From Bordetella sp. H567 (GTDB lineage: Bacteria; Pseudomonadota; Gammaproteobacteria; Burkholderiales; Burkholderiaceae_B), in contig NZ_CP012334.1 of assembly GCF_001704295.1 (NCBI RefSeq), positions 4,848,084-4,912,083 on the forward strand: a stretch of 64,000 bases of DNA, read 5' to 3'. The translations under genes and the position numbers were made by a program. Positions 1 through 8,033 of this stretch are shown piece by piece. The notes beneath the pieces are model-generated. The model saw nothing but the letters and a program-made list of their open reading frames with translations, was not told the origin of the DNA and did not search any database. Position 1 is the first letter of the stretch, and every line of letters begins with the position of its first letter.

Positions 1-1
1 G

Positions 2-916
2 TACACGATCTCGGCGTTAGGCATGCTACTGGCAGGGCTGACCACACTGCCGGCAGCGGCACAACAGGAAACGCCGTACGCCAAGATCAACGCCGCAGCG
101 GAGAGAGATCCCATCACCGTCAAGCAACTAAGGGGTGGCGTGAGCGCCCTGTATGGTTCGGGCGGCAATATCGGAGCCTTGGTCGGGAAAGACGGCATCT
201 TCATGGTGGATGCGGGGATAGCGGTTTCTGAGCAGAAGTTGCTGGGTGCCATCCATGGCCTGAAGTCCGGCAAAATCAATTACGTGGTCAATACACACTG
301 GCACTGGGATCACACGGACGGGAACGAGTGGCTTCACAAGAACGGCGCCACAATCATCGCTAGCCCGGAAACTGCCAATCACCTTGGCCAGACCATACGC
401 GTAGAGGAATGGGGACATACGTTCACACCCGTCCCCAAGGGCGCGAGGCCTACCATGCTCGTTTCCGCTGAAAAGAACATAAAGTTCGACGGGGATACGG
501 CCCAGATCCGGCCCTACATGCATTCGCATACCGACGGCGATCTTTCGGTCTATTTCAAAAAGGCGGACGTGCTCTTTACCGGGGATACCTGGTGGAATGG
601 CTTGTATCCCTTTATCGACTATGCCGAGGGCGGAGACATCGACGGGATGATCAATGCCGCGAATGAAAACATCGAAATGACAACGGAGAAAACGATCGTC
701 GTTGCGGGGCACGGACCGGACGGTACACGCGCCGACCTTGTCGCCTATCGCGACATGCTCGTAGCGATTCGAGACCGAGTCGCATCGCTAAAAAAGCAGG
801 GAATGACGGTGGACCAAGTGATCGCCGCGAAGCCTTCCGAGCAGTTCGATGCCAAGTGGGGCAACAACGTCATCAATCCGGCCTTGTTTGTACGGCTGGT
901 GTATCGAGGCGTCTAG
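2..916 (+). CDS. MBL-fold metallo-hydrolase, exported (5' end cut by window)
   Basis: Zinc-dependent metallo-beta-lactamase-fold hydrolase of unknown substrate. The HxHxDH signature (THWHWDH) sits about 90 residues from the ATG at 23, followed by a histidine in SHTDGD, the bridging aspartate in FTGDTWW and the last histidine in AGHGPDG, so the metal site looks complete. The N-terminus is a hydrophobic stretch ending in AAAQQ, a typical signal peptide, so the enzyme is probably periplasmic. The frame stays open upstream of the ATG to the window edge and those residues lengthen the hydrophobic core, so the true start is probably outside the window. The overall pattern is that of small exported MBL hydrolases; substrate cannot be inferred. 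Confidence 0.85.
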   Translation, partial: YTISALGMLLAGLTTLPAAAQQETPYAKINAAAERDPITVKQLRGGVSALYGSGGNIGALVGKDGIFMVDAGIAVSEQKLLGAIHGLKSGKINYVVNTHWHWDHTDGNEWLHKNGATIIASPETANHLGQTIRVEEWGHTFTPVPKGARPTMLVSAEKNIKFDGDTAQIRPYMHSHTDGDLSVYFKKADVLFTGDTWWNGLYPFIDYAEGGDIDGMINAANENIEMTTEKTIVVAGHGPDGTRADLVAYRDMLVAIRDRVASLKKQGMTVDQVIAAKPSEQFDAKWGNNVINPALFVRLVYRGV

Positions 917-924
917 GGATTGGG

Positions 925-956
925 AAAAAAGGCCCGCTCCTGGTTGAAGCGGGCCA
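925..956 (-). terminator. Rho-independent-like hairpin
   Basis: An 8-bp perfect stem (GGCCCGCT at 931-938 with AGCGGGCC at 948-955) has a 9-base loop. It is preceded on the plus strand by six A residues and not followed by T residues. It therefore reads as a canonical terminator only for minus-strand transcription, yet both neighbours are plus-strand genes. It may still attenuate read-through from the MBL gene. Confidence 0.5.
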
Positions 957-1048
957 TTCATTCCGAGACGCCGCCAAGACGTGAATCCGAAGAATAGGAT
1001 CATGACACGACGCGATTTCCGCGCATATCAACATAGGAACCTTCCCAA

Positions 1049-1648
1049 ATGAATAATGCCTTCCTTGAAGCCCTGAAGCGCCGCCGCACGCAATACGCGT
1101 TGGGGAGAAATCTTCCGACGCCCCCCGAAACCGTTACGGCCCTTGTCCGGGAAGCGATCAAGCACGCGCCTTCGTCCTTCAACTCGCAGAGCTCGCGCGC
1201 CGTCATCCTGTTCGGCGAACAGAGCGTAAAGTTGTGGGACATCGCCAAGGATGCCTTGCGCAAGTTGGTCCCGGCCGACGTCTTCGTGAACACGGAAAAG
1301 AAACTCAACAGCTTCGCTGCGGGTGCCGGCACCGTGCTGTTCTTCGAAGACCAGGCCGTTGTCAAGGCGATGCAAGAGCGGTTCGCCCTGTACGCCGACA
1401 ATTTCCCCGTGTGGTCGGAACAGTCCGGCGGAATGGCCCAGCTATCGGTCTGGTCGACCCTGGCCAACGCCGGCATCGGTGCCAGCCTGCAGCACTACAA
1501 CCCGATCATCGATGAAGCTGTCGCCGCACAATGGGGCCTGCCCGCTAGTTGGAAGTTGCGCGCACAAATGCCTTTCGGGTCCAACGAAGGCGCCTTCCCC
1601 GATAAGGCCTTCATGGACGACGAGGAACGCGTCCGCGTCTTTCGCTGA
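1049..1648 (+). CDS. nitroreductase family protein (Frm2/Hbn1-like)
   Basis: FMN-dependent NAD(P)H oxidoreductase of the nitroreductase fold, 199 residues. The N-terminal block RRRTQYALGR, the APSSFNSQSSR segment (about residues 40-50) that contacts FMN, and the GIGASLQHYNP block (about 147-157) match the single-domain, short nitroreductases related to yeast Frm2/Hbn1. Substrate is unknown; family members reduce nitroaromatics or quinones. An AGGAA ribosome-binding site precedes the ATG. It converges on the GlxA-type regulator gene, 93 bp away, and the two share no obvious operon structure. Confidence 0.85.
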   Translation: MNNAFLEALKRRRTQYALGRNLPTPPETVTALVREAIKHAPSSFNSQSSRAVILFGEQSVKLWDIAKDALRKLVPADVFVNTEKKLNSFAAGAGTVLFFEDQAVVKAMQERFALYADNFPVWSEQSGGMAQLSVWSTLANAGIGASLQHYNPIIDEAVAAQWGLPASWKLRAQMPFGSNEGAFPDKAFMDDEERVRVFR

Positions 1649-1741
1649 TAGCTCGCATGGCCCCCGGTGCCCAGCAACGTACGCCGGGCACGGTGAGGAA
1701 AGTCGACGCCCAATGGGCGACGACGTGTGGGAGAAGCGCAC

Positions 1742-2716
1742 TCAGTTTGGAAATTCGCGAGACGTATGCGCCGCGTCAATGTGTTCCTTCACGGATGACC
1801 TTTGGATGGCTTGTGGTGGCTGACCAAACGAACGGATGAAGGACAGGCGCATCCGCTCGCGATCGCCGAACCCCGCTTCTCTCGCAACCACTTCAACTGG
1901 ATGATTGGTGGTTTCCAGCATGACGCGAGCGGCCTCCACGCGAAGACGCTCGATCGCCTTCGCCGGCGATTGACCTGTCTCGTCGCGAAATACTCGGCTG
2001 AACTGACGCGCGCTCATATTCGCGACATTCGCCAATGCCTCAACGGTTAAATCGGCCCGCAAGTTCTCCCGCGCATAGGTCAGAGCCTTTTGGATGCGGT
2101 CGGACTTGGCATTCATTTCAACGAGAGCGGAAAACTGCGACTGCCCACCGCCTCGGCGGTGATAGAGCACCAGCTTCCTTGCGATCAGCTTTGTAATCTC
2201 CGGCCCGAGGTCTTTTTCGACAAGGGCTAGAGCAAGGTCGATCCCGGCGCTCATTCCGGCAGAGGTCCAGATATGGCCGTCGTTGGTGAAAATTCGATCT
2301 TCCTCAACCTCTGTCGTGGGGTAGGCCCGCTTCATTCTGTCGGCGTAATGCCAGTGGGTCGTCGCGGCCCTGCCATCCAGCAATCCCGCCTCTGCCAGGA
2401 CGAAAGCGCCCGTACATGTGGATGCGATGCGCCTGACCCTGCCGGACGCCTCGCGTAGATAACTTAGCAAGGTCTGTGTCGGCGGCGCTATATCGTTGTC
2501 CCCGATAACGACAAGGGTGTCGAAGGGCCGCGTTCCGAGCGCGCAAGTGTCGACGATGAAACCCAACGACGATCGCACAAGGCCACCTGTTTCCGAGGTC
2601 AAGACAACCTCGTAAGTCGGGCCGTCGCCATGGAGGTTGGCGTACTCAAACACCGAACCTATCGCCAGGCCGAGCGCCTGAAAGCCGGGATAGACCACGA
2701 GCCCGATGGTCAGCAT
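1742..2716 (-). CDS. GlxA family transcriptional regulator (DJ-1/PfpI + AraC HTH)
   Basis: A 324-residue regulator with an N-terminal DJ-1/PfpI-like ligand-sensing domain (about 1-170; the elbow cysteine lies in ASTCTGAF and is followed by GLLDGRAATTHW) and a C-terminal AraC-type double helix-turn-helix (about 215-310, with MSARQFSRVFRDETGQSP as first recognition element and FGDRERMRLSFIRSFGQPP as second). A GGAGGG Shine-Dalgarno directly precedes the ATG. It is divergent from the SDR gene with about 146 bp between the chosen starts, so control of that SDR is a reasonable inference. Inducer is unknown. Confidence 0.9.
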   Translation of the reverse strand: MLTIGLVVYPGFQALGLAIGSVFEYANLHGDGPTYEVVLTSETGGLVRSSLGFIVDTCALGTRPFDTLVVIGDNDIAPPTQTLLSYLREASGRVRRIASTCTGAFVLAEAGLLDGRAATTHWHYADRMKRAYPTTEVEEDRIFTNDGHIWTSAGMSAGIDLALALVEKDLGPEITKLIARKLVLYHRRGGGQSQFSALVEMNAKSDRIQKALTYARENLRADLTVEALANVANMSARQFSRVFRDETGQSPAKAIERLRVEAARVMLETTNHPVEVVAREAGFGDRERMRLSFIRSFGQPPQAIQRSSVKEHIDAAHTSREFPN

Positions 2717-2862
2717 TTGCCCTCCCCGCGACGTGGAAAAACGCCATGATCCCCGTTCCGGGCATTTTCATCAATGGCGTAATTATTGGCATATCCGACA
2801 TTGCAGCCATGCCATCGAGGTCGGTACGCGTTGCTCCTTACAGAAATTTCAATGGAAAGAAT

Positions 2863-3660
2863 GTGGCGACGGAAATCAAAGCTGGTCTGGCTGTTGTAAC
2901 GGGAGCGTCTTCGGGTATCGGCGCGCTCTATGCCGAGGGCCTTGCCGCGCGAGGACATGATTTGCTGCTGGTCGCGCGCCGCGTCGACCGTCTGGAGCAA
3001 CAGGCCGAGCGCATCCGCAAGGCTTCCGGCCGCAATGTCGAGACCTTGGCGCTCGACCTTGCACAACCGGCCGACCTCATGGTGCTGGAAGATCGCATCA
3101 GCAGCGATGAGGGGGTCGCCGTCCTGGTGAACAACGCCGGTGTCGGCGGGCTTGGTTTGCTGGCGCAGTCAGCGCCGAAGGACATAGGAAGCCTGCTCGC
3201 GCTCAACATCGTCGCGCTGACCCGCCTGACCCGGGCTGTACTGCCGGGGATGCTCAGCCGGGCAAATGGGGCGATCGTGAACGTCGCTTCCATTCAGGCT
3301 TGGTTGCCCAGGCCCAACAACGCGGCCTATGGCGGCAGCAAGGTCTACGTCCTGCAATTCACGGAAAGCCTGCAACAGGAAGTCGAAGGCCGCGGCGTCT
3401 TCGTCCAAGCGCTCGTGCCAGGAGCGACGGCCACGGATTTCCGGTCGGCCACGGGGATCGACATCAAGACTCTACCGGTACACGTCGTCATGAGCGGCGA
3501 GGATTTCGTCAGGGCAGCGCTGACGGGCCTCGACAAGCGGGAACCCATCTGCATTCCGAGCCTGCCGGACGTAACCTCTTGGGAGACGTTCACGGCCGCC
3601 CGGCGCAACCTCGGGCAAGCCTGCCTGACGAACAGCCCCGCTGCCCGCTACTCGGCGTGA
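2863..3660 (+). CDS. SDR family NAD(P)-dependent oxidoreductase
   Basis: Short-chain dehydrogenase/reductase. From the GTG at 2863 the nucleotide-binding motif TGASSGIG falls at residues 13-20, the normal place, followed by NNAGVGG, a catalytic serine in NVAS and the YxxxK pair in AAYGGSK. The frame extends upstream to an ATG at 2746, which would add 39 residues unlike SDR N-termini and reach into the divergent promoter region; GTG with a GGAAAG just upstream is preferred, though spacing is short. Substrate unknown. Divergent from the GlxA-type regulator, which may control it. Confidence 0.85.
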   Translation: MATEIKAGLAVVTGASSGIGALYAEGLAARGHDLLLVARRVDRLEQQAERIRKASGRNVETLALDLAQPADLMVLEDRISSDEGVAVLVNNAGVGGLGLLAQSAPKDIGSLLALNIVALTRLTRAVLPGMLSRANGAIVNVASIQAWLPRPNNAAYGGSKVYVLQFTESLQQEVEGRGVFVQALVPGATATDFRSATGIDIKTLPVHVVMSGEDFVRAALTGLDKREPICIPSLPDVTSWETFTAARRNLGQACLTNSPAARYSA

Positions 3661-3964
3661 TCTGAATCCCCATATTTATGCCGACCGCCTCTGCCGGGTC
3701 GAACGGCCGGCTAACGTGAAATTCCCCGTTAGGTGGACCGAACTCGAACTGACCCGAACCCTGAATTAGTCCATAAGAGCATGCGCTCTCTTTGCGCCAG
3801 TGCGCATATTGGGGCAGTAGCCCATCTTTCCGAATCGTCCCACCGCATGTATCGGCGGAAGGCCAACTTGATCGGCATGTGCGTCCTGTCGCTGGCGTTC
3901 ATGCCGGGCCGGGGCTAGCGCCACTTCTTGTGCAGTGCTCGAACCGCGCCCGTGAGCTTAATAA
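3661..3964. other. gene-poor spacer
   Basis: About 300 bp between the convergent SDR gene and the decayed racemase gene. I see only short open frames without recognisable domains or ribosome-binding sites, no clear hairpin with a T tract, and no repeat. Confidence 0.5.
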
Positions 3965-4622
3965 TCAGCAGGAACGGCCGGGAGCGGCCAAATGCTCCAG
4001 GGCCGCCTCAAGCGCGGCACCGGGACTATCAAGCGGACGAGGATGCGCCCCATCGGCAAGGTCGGCAGCCGGCGCCATCCATGGATGGGCAAACGCAACG
4101 ACGTCTGCGCCTTGTCGATACGCGATCTTGGCGGCCCGAGCCGTTTCCTGCAAACAAGCAGGAACATTACCCTGCCTGAAAAACTCCCAGGCTGCCGGAA
4201 GATGATGCACCGCCACCGCAGCGCCGGACCGAGCGGCATAGGTCTCGTAAAGCCGCCGGTTGCCTTCTATCGCGGATTGCGCGGCGCATAAGACGGCGAC
4301 CGAGCCTCCAGTGCGCGTGGCGACATCGGCAAGCGCCGTATCCGCCCGGACGACGGGTGCACGGAACGCATCGGCACCGTCGAGAGCGGCGCCCAGCGTG
4401 ACGCACGTGACGACGACCGCGTCGGCATCGCTGGCCAGGCAGGCGCGCTGTATCGGCCGGGCTGCACGTGGATGCAATCGTGTTGTAGAGCGTGTTCGTC
4501 GCCGTAGCGTGCGGCACCGCCGCGGCGGGCGCGTCCAGCGCCGTGAGAATAGGAGGCACATAGATGCCGCCGGCAAAGCAGAGGGGGAGCATGGCGACGT
4601 GTGTGCCGCGGAAGATCGGCAC
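3965..4622 (-). pseudogene. Asp/Glu racemase family gene, frameshifted
   Basis: The N-terminal part of an aspartate/glutamate/hydantoin racemase-like protein reads from an ATG at 4622 in one frame (MPIFRGTHVAMLPL..., with YVPPILTALDAP). The rest reads in another minus-strand frame (DADAVVVTCVTLG, with the putative catalytic cysteine, then PVVRADTAL and a C-terminal block to 3965). The frame must change between about 4450 and 4490. Neither frame alone encodes a full protein, so I call it a one-base frameshift; a sequencing error cannot be excluded. It lies 10 bp downstream of the thioredoxin-like gene and was probably co-transcribed with it. Confidence 0.7.
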
Positions 4623-4632
4623 GCGTCGTATG

Positions 4633-5106
4633 TCACGTCTGCTTCAGTTGCGCCAAGAGTCGGTCCGGATCGAGGTGAAAGTCCGAAAAGACTATTTGTC
4701 CTTCCGCATCAATAATGGTGAACCAGGGCGTACCGCCGGTTTGGTAGTCCGTCATGAAGCTCGGCAACCTTTGTCCTACCTCGGGAACATCGTGACCGAA
4801 CAAGATGGGAAGGTCGTACTTTATTTGGTTGGAGCGCAGCTTATCGAACGTGTTCTCAAGCTCGCCCTCAAAGACCGTCTGGATAACCGCAAAACCCACC
4901 CCTCTGGGAGCCAGGGCGACGCGAAGACTTTGCAGCGTCGGAAAGCCGTGCTCATGGCATCCGCGACACCAGTCCTGAAACGCGAAGAGGACCTTCACGC
5001 CTGTACCCAGATCCGCCAGTTTCACTGGCGTCTGCAAGATTTCGCCGTCGGCACCGATCCATCGCTGTACCCGGAGCTCCGGCGCACGTTGTTCGGTTGC
5101 TGTCAC
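4633..5106 (-). CDS. thioredoxin/peroxiredoxin-like protein with CRGC motif
   Basis: A 157-residue cytoplasmic protein with a thioredoxin-like fold. FQDWCRGCHEHGFP places a CxxC motif at residues 47-50, and the cis-proline region appears as GGTPWFTIID near the C-terminus. This resembles TlpA/AhpC-TSA redox proteins, but without a signal peptide or membrane anchor. The open frame runs to 5259, but a strong GGAGG at 5112-5116 with 5-base spacing to a GTG at 5106 fixes the start; the upstream 51 codons do not look like protein. It is followed 10 bp later by the frameshifted racemase. Confidence 0.8.
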   Translation of the reverse strand: MTATEQRAPELRVQRWIGADGEILQTPVKLADLGTGVKVLFAFQDWCRGCHEHGFPTLQSLRVALAPRGVGFAVIQTVFEGELENTFDKLRSNQIKYDLPILFGHDVPEVGQRLPSFMTDYQTGGTPWFTIIDAEGQIVFSDFHLDPDRLLAQLKQT

Positions 5107-5622
5107 ATTAACCTCCTTGCCTTTGTTAGGCCTACCGATGTCAAGAGCGGACACCGTCAGGCATTGACCACGACTCCAAACGAGGCGGGGTCTTTTGGCA
5201 CCACACAGCCTGCGCACGGAGAGTAACGGGCACAGCAGTTTTGCCGGGGCGATAAACAATTGTAATGATTAGAGGGGGGCTATTTCGAATGTGCATACCC
5301 CATGGTTTCGATAGCAGGGACGATATGCTGTTTCGATTCATTCTGAGCCGCAATCCGGGTCAAATTCGATCGCGAAACGCGGACGCGGTGTCAGAAAGTA
5401 CAAAGCCTATGCCGCGGGGACATTGGGAAAAATATCAAGATTGATCCATACTACAGTTTGCCCATCATGACCGCCAGAGCACGACGTCGACCCCTCTGGT
5501 GATCAGTTCCCTCAATATCGCATTCTTCCGCAGGTCGTCATAGTCGTTCGTGGCGAGAACGTTACAACGCGGACCGAGCAGAGAGTTCAAACACGCAGTC
5601 GACAGCAGGCAAAGGAGCAGCC
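5107..5622. other. divergent intergenic region with a possible gene remnant
   Basis: This spacer separates the thioredoxin-like operon (minus) from the sulfite-oxidase-like operon (plus) and must hold both promoters. On the minus strand, about 5465-5590, one frame has a protein-like composition (CNVLATNDYDDLRKNAILRE..., ending in VVLWRS and a TGA at 5465-5467) but has no start or ribosome-binding site. It may be the tail of a lost gene. I do not recognise the family. Confidence 0.35.
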
Positions 5623-6228
5623 ATGGTCACCAGGGGATTTACCGGCCGAAATTCGCCAGGACATCAATCCGATCGGGTCCCGCCGGGCCAACACGTCGTC
5701 GAACACTTCCCGGTCCTGACCGCTGGGGCAACTCCACGGGTCGAGACAAGCGATTGGAAGTTCACGCTTAAAATCGGCCCGAAGCCCGTCAAGGTCTGGA
5801 ACTGGCGCGAGTTCAACGCGCTTCCGAAGACCAAGGTGACGCGAGACATTCACTGTGTCACGGCATGGTCAAAACTGGATACTCGATGGGAAGGTGTGAT
5901 CATTGATGACATACTTGCCGACGCCGGTCTGGAGCGGCCCACCGGCTTCGTGCTCGCGCATTGTTACGACGACTATTCTACGAATGTTCCCTTGGCGGAT
6001 CTTGCCGGCCGGAAGGCGATGGTCGCGTTGAGCTACGACGGGCAGCCGCTTGCGCGCGACCACGGTGGGCCGGCACGGCTACTCGTCCCGCACCTGTATT
6101 TCTGGAAGTCCGCCAAGTGGGTAAACACGCTCCAGTTCACCGATCGAGACGAGCCCGGCTTCTGGGAGTCGCACGGATATCACACATACGGCGACCCATG
6201 GCGAGAGCAGCGATACGCCAATGATTGA
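5623..6228 (+). CDS. sulfite oxidase-like molybdopterin oxidoreductase
   Basis: A 201-residue protein of the sulfite-oxidase-like molybdopterin-binding fold (YuiH/YedY-related). The expected molybdenum-ligand cysteine is C78 in RDIHCVTAWSKLD; the C-terminal blocks LSYDGQPLARDHGGPARLLVPHLYFWKSAKWV and GFWESHGYH are typical of the soluble short members. There is no Tat or Sec signal, so a cytoplasmic enzyme is expected. AAAGGAG precedes the ATG. The stop overlaps the next gene by 8 bp, coupling it to a flavoprotein reductase that presumably supplies electrons. Physiological substrate unknown. Confidence 0.88.
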   Translation: MVTRGFTGRNSPGHQSDRVPPGQHVVEHFPVLTAGATPRVETSDWKFTLKIGPKPVKVWNWREFNALPKTKVTRDIHCVTAWSKLDTRWEGVIIDDILADAGLERPTGFVLAHCYDDYSTNVPLADLAGRKAMVALSYDGQPLARDHGGPARLLVPHLYFWKSAKWVNTLQFTDRDEPGFWESHGYHTYGDPWREQRYAND

Positions 6229-6967
6229 TACCGGCGCACGATCCGCATCGTGGCAGACAGCGACAATAGACAAAATCGTTGAGCAAACGCCGAACGTCAA
6301 AAGCTATTTCATACGGCTGGCCAGACCATTCGTTCACATCGCGGGTCAACATGTCGATGTGCGACTGACAGCCCCAGACGGTTACGTCGCGATGCGCAGT
6401 TATTCGATAGCTTCATCACCTAGTGTTTCGGACGTTCTTGAACTGACCATCGAACGCCTTCCGGATGGGGAAGTTTCTCCGTTCTTCCATGACATCGCGG
6501 CGGTCGGCGACGAGATCGAACTGCGTGGCCCATTGGGTGGCCACTTCTTATGGCCCAACGTCGCAACTGCACCGGTGCTGTTGATTGGGGCGGGTTCCGG
6601 GGTCGTGCCGCTGATGGCGATGATTCGACAACGCCGCGCCCAAGCGCAGACCGTACCAACTGCGCTGCTCTTGTCAACTCGGACACTGCCCGACATGCTG
6701 TTCTCCGAGGAACTGTTCATGCAAGAAGAAGTGGACCCGGCGTTCCAGTTGGCTCTGGCGATAACGCGAGATGCCCCGGCGCGCACTTCCGACTTTTCGC
6801 GACGCATCGACAGCGCAATGGTCGCTGCCGTAGTTGCCCGGCTTCCCGACCGGCCCGCGCACGTATTTATCTGTGGCTCAAATGACTTCGTCAATACCGC
6901 GGCCGATGGCGCGCTGTCGGCAGGCTTGGACGCGGCGACAATCAAGACCGAACGATATGGCGGCTAG
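6221..6967 (+). CDS. ferredoxin reductase-type FAD/NAD(P)H oxidoreductase
   Basis: A 248-residue flavoprotein of the ferredoxin-NADP reductase superfamily. The FAD-binding motif RSYSIAS lies at about 52-58, a GPLGGHF block at about 102-108, the nicotinamide-binding GAGSGVVPLMAM near 126, and CGSNDFV near the C-terminus. There is no [2Fe-2S] domain. It overlaps the sulfite-oxidase-like gene by 8 bp, so the two are translationally coupled and very likely act together, the reductase passing electrons to or from the molybdenum enzyme. Confidence 0.88.
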   Translation: MIDTGARSASWQTATIDKIVEQTPNVKSYFIRLARPFVHIAGQHVDVRLTAPDGYVAMRSYSIASSPSVSDVLELTIERLPDGEVSPFFHDIAAVGDEIELRGPLGGHFLWPNVATAPVLLIGAGSGVVPLMAMIRQRRAQAQTVPTALLLSTRTLPDMLFSEELFMQEEVDPAFQLALAITRDAPARTSDFSRRIDSAMVAAVVARLPDRPAHVFICGSNDFVNTAADGALSAGLDAATIKTERYGG

Positions 6968-7270
6968 TTCCACTGTCTACGGCGACCGCCCAACGATGAC
7001 CAGAGCCTCCGCCACACTCCTTATCATGCGCCTGTGACTTGTGTCATCAATAAGTCGGTCGTGATTGATGACGCGCATGACTGCTTCAGTGCAAAAAGAG
7101 ACGAAGCGGCACACCATCGCCGAACGGCAGAGAAGGATCGGGAGCGGACGGAGCCGAACCAAGCTTAGACGGTCCCTACCGACGCGGTCGGGGTTCGAAC
7201 GTTCCACGTTCCTGACCAAAGCTCCATCCATCGTGAACTTCGACAACGAGGGCATGAGGGTGCTTTCAGG
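6968..7270. other. intergenic, nothing recognised
   Basis: About 300 bp between the flavoprotein gene and the end of the decayed DUF2569 gene on the other strand. Only short open frames are present, with no ribosome-binding site, hairpin terminator or repeat that I can support. Confidence 0.4.
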
Positions 7271-7748
7271 CTAGCGCTTCATGCAATAGCGCGCCCTGAC
7301 AGTGCGAGACCGATACACATAAACGCTCCATAGCGCGGCGAATAGGAACGAACGGAGAATTGCGTACGGCCCGCTGCTGCCCCAGACCTTGGCGAACGGC
7401 AAGTCCAGCGCGACGGAAGTCGCGGCCAGTACGGCCACCCCCATCACAGGACCGCCGATCCATAGCGCGGAATAGATGGTCTTGACTGTGGAGGGGCGCC
7501 GGCGCGCGAATAGCAAAACGCCCGCGATCAAGCTGAGCACGCAAGAGGCCGCGATGGCCACGGCGGTGAACCACTTGAACACAACCATGGACGGCCGCAG
7601 CTCCGCAATGGCATGAACAAGTCGTACGCCCTCACTGCCTTGAAATACGAGTTGCAGCAATAGCTTGTATGCCTAGCAACATCAGCCAGGCTTTCAAGGC
7701 GCCTAGGTCCGTTCGCTCCTCTGTCGCGCCTATCGTGGGCTCCGCCAT
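7271..7748 (-). pseudogene. DUF2569-like membrane protein, frameshifted
   Basis: The C-terminal 130 codons encode a membrane protein with three hydrophobic segments and a tail (ALWSVYVYRSRTVRARY) like DUF2569 proteins, but the only start in that frame is a TTG lacking the usual first transmembrane segment. The missing N-terminus reads in another frame from an ATG at 7748, preceded by AAAGGAGA, giving LGALKAWLMLLGIQAIAA before it hits a TGA. Joining the frames near 7655-7670 restores a normal four-segment DUF2569 protein, so a single-base indel has broken the gene. Function of the family is unknown. Confidence 0.65.
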
Positions 7749-7866
7749 CCCAACATCTCCTTTATCCAAGGTCACATAGGATGTTTACGCGCGTTATGCG
7801 GCCTTCTTAAGGCTCAATGGCATAGGTTGTACGACGAACACAAAGCCATATGACGTTGTCTACTGG

Positions 7867-7990
7867 CACATTACGGAATGGACCTTCAGGAGCGAAATAG
7901 GGCCCGAGCCCGCGCCAATGCTGGTATATCGGAAATTTCCGAATTCCAAACTGGATGACCGAAATTCCAGGTTAGGTGAACTTTGACAGC
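7867..7990 (+). repeat. dispersed repeat, copy A (short)
   Basis: About 124 bp that matches the right half of copies B (near 9318) and C (near 15450) in the same orientation. Shared blocks include ACGGAATGGACCTTC, GGAGCGAAATAGGG, CAAACTGGATGACC and GTGAACTT. It sits just beyond the end of the TctB-TctA chimera gene and contains no gene. Confidence 0.75.
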
Positions 7991-8033
7991 CGGAACCGGC
8001 CGCAGCGGGCGCGATAAGGAGCACCGGAGATAG

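Noticed and set aside
925..956. Terminator of the MBL gene on the plus strand
   Set aside because: The stem is good, but the T tract is only on the minus strand; kept as a minus-strand-like hairpin.
2746..2862. Upstream ATG start for the SDR gene
   Set aside because: Adds 39 residues unlike SDR proteins and enters the divergent promoter region; GTG at 2863 restores the normal motif position. Not fully excluded.
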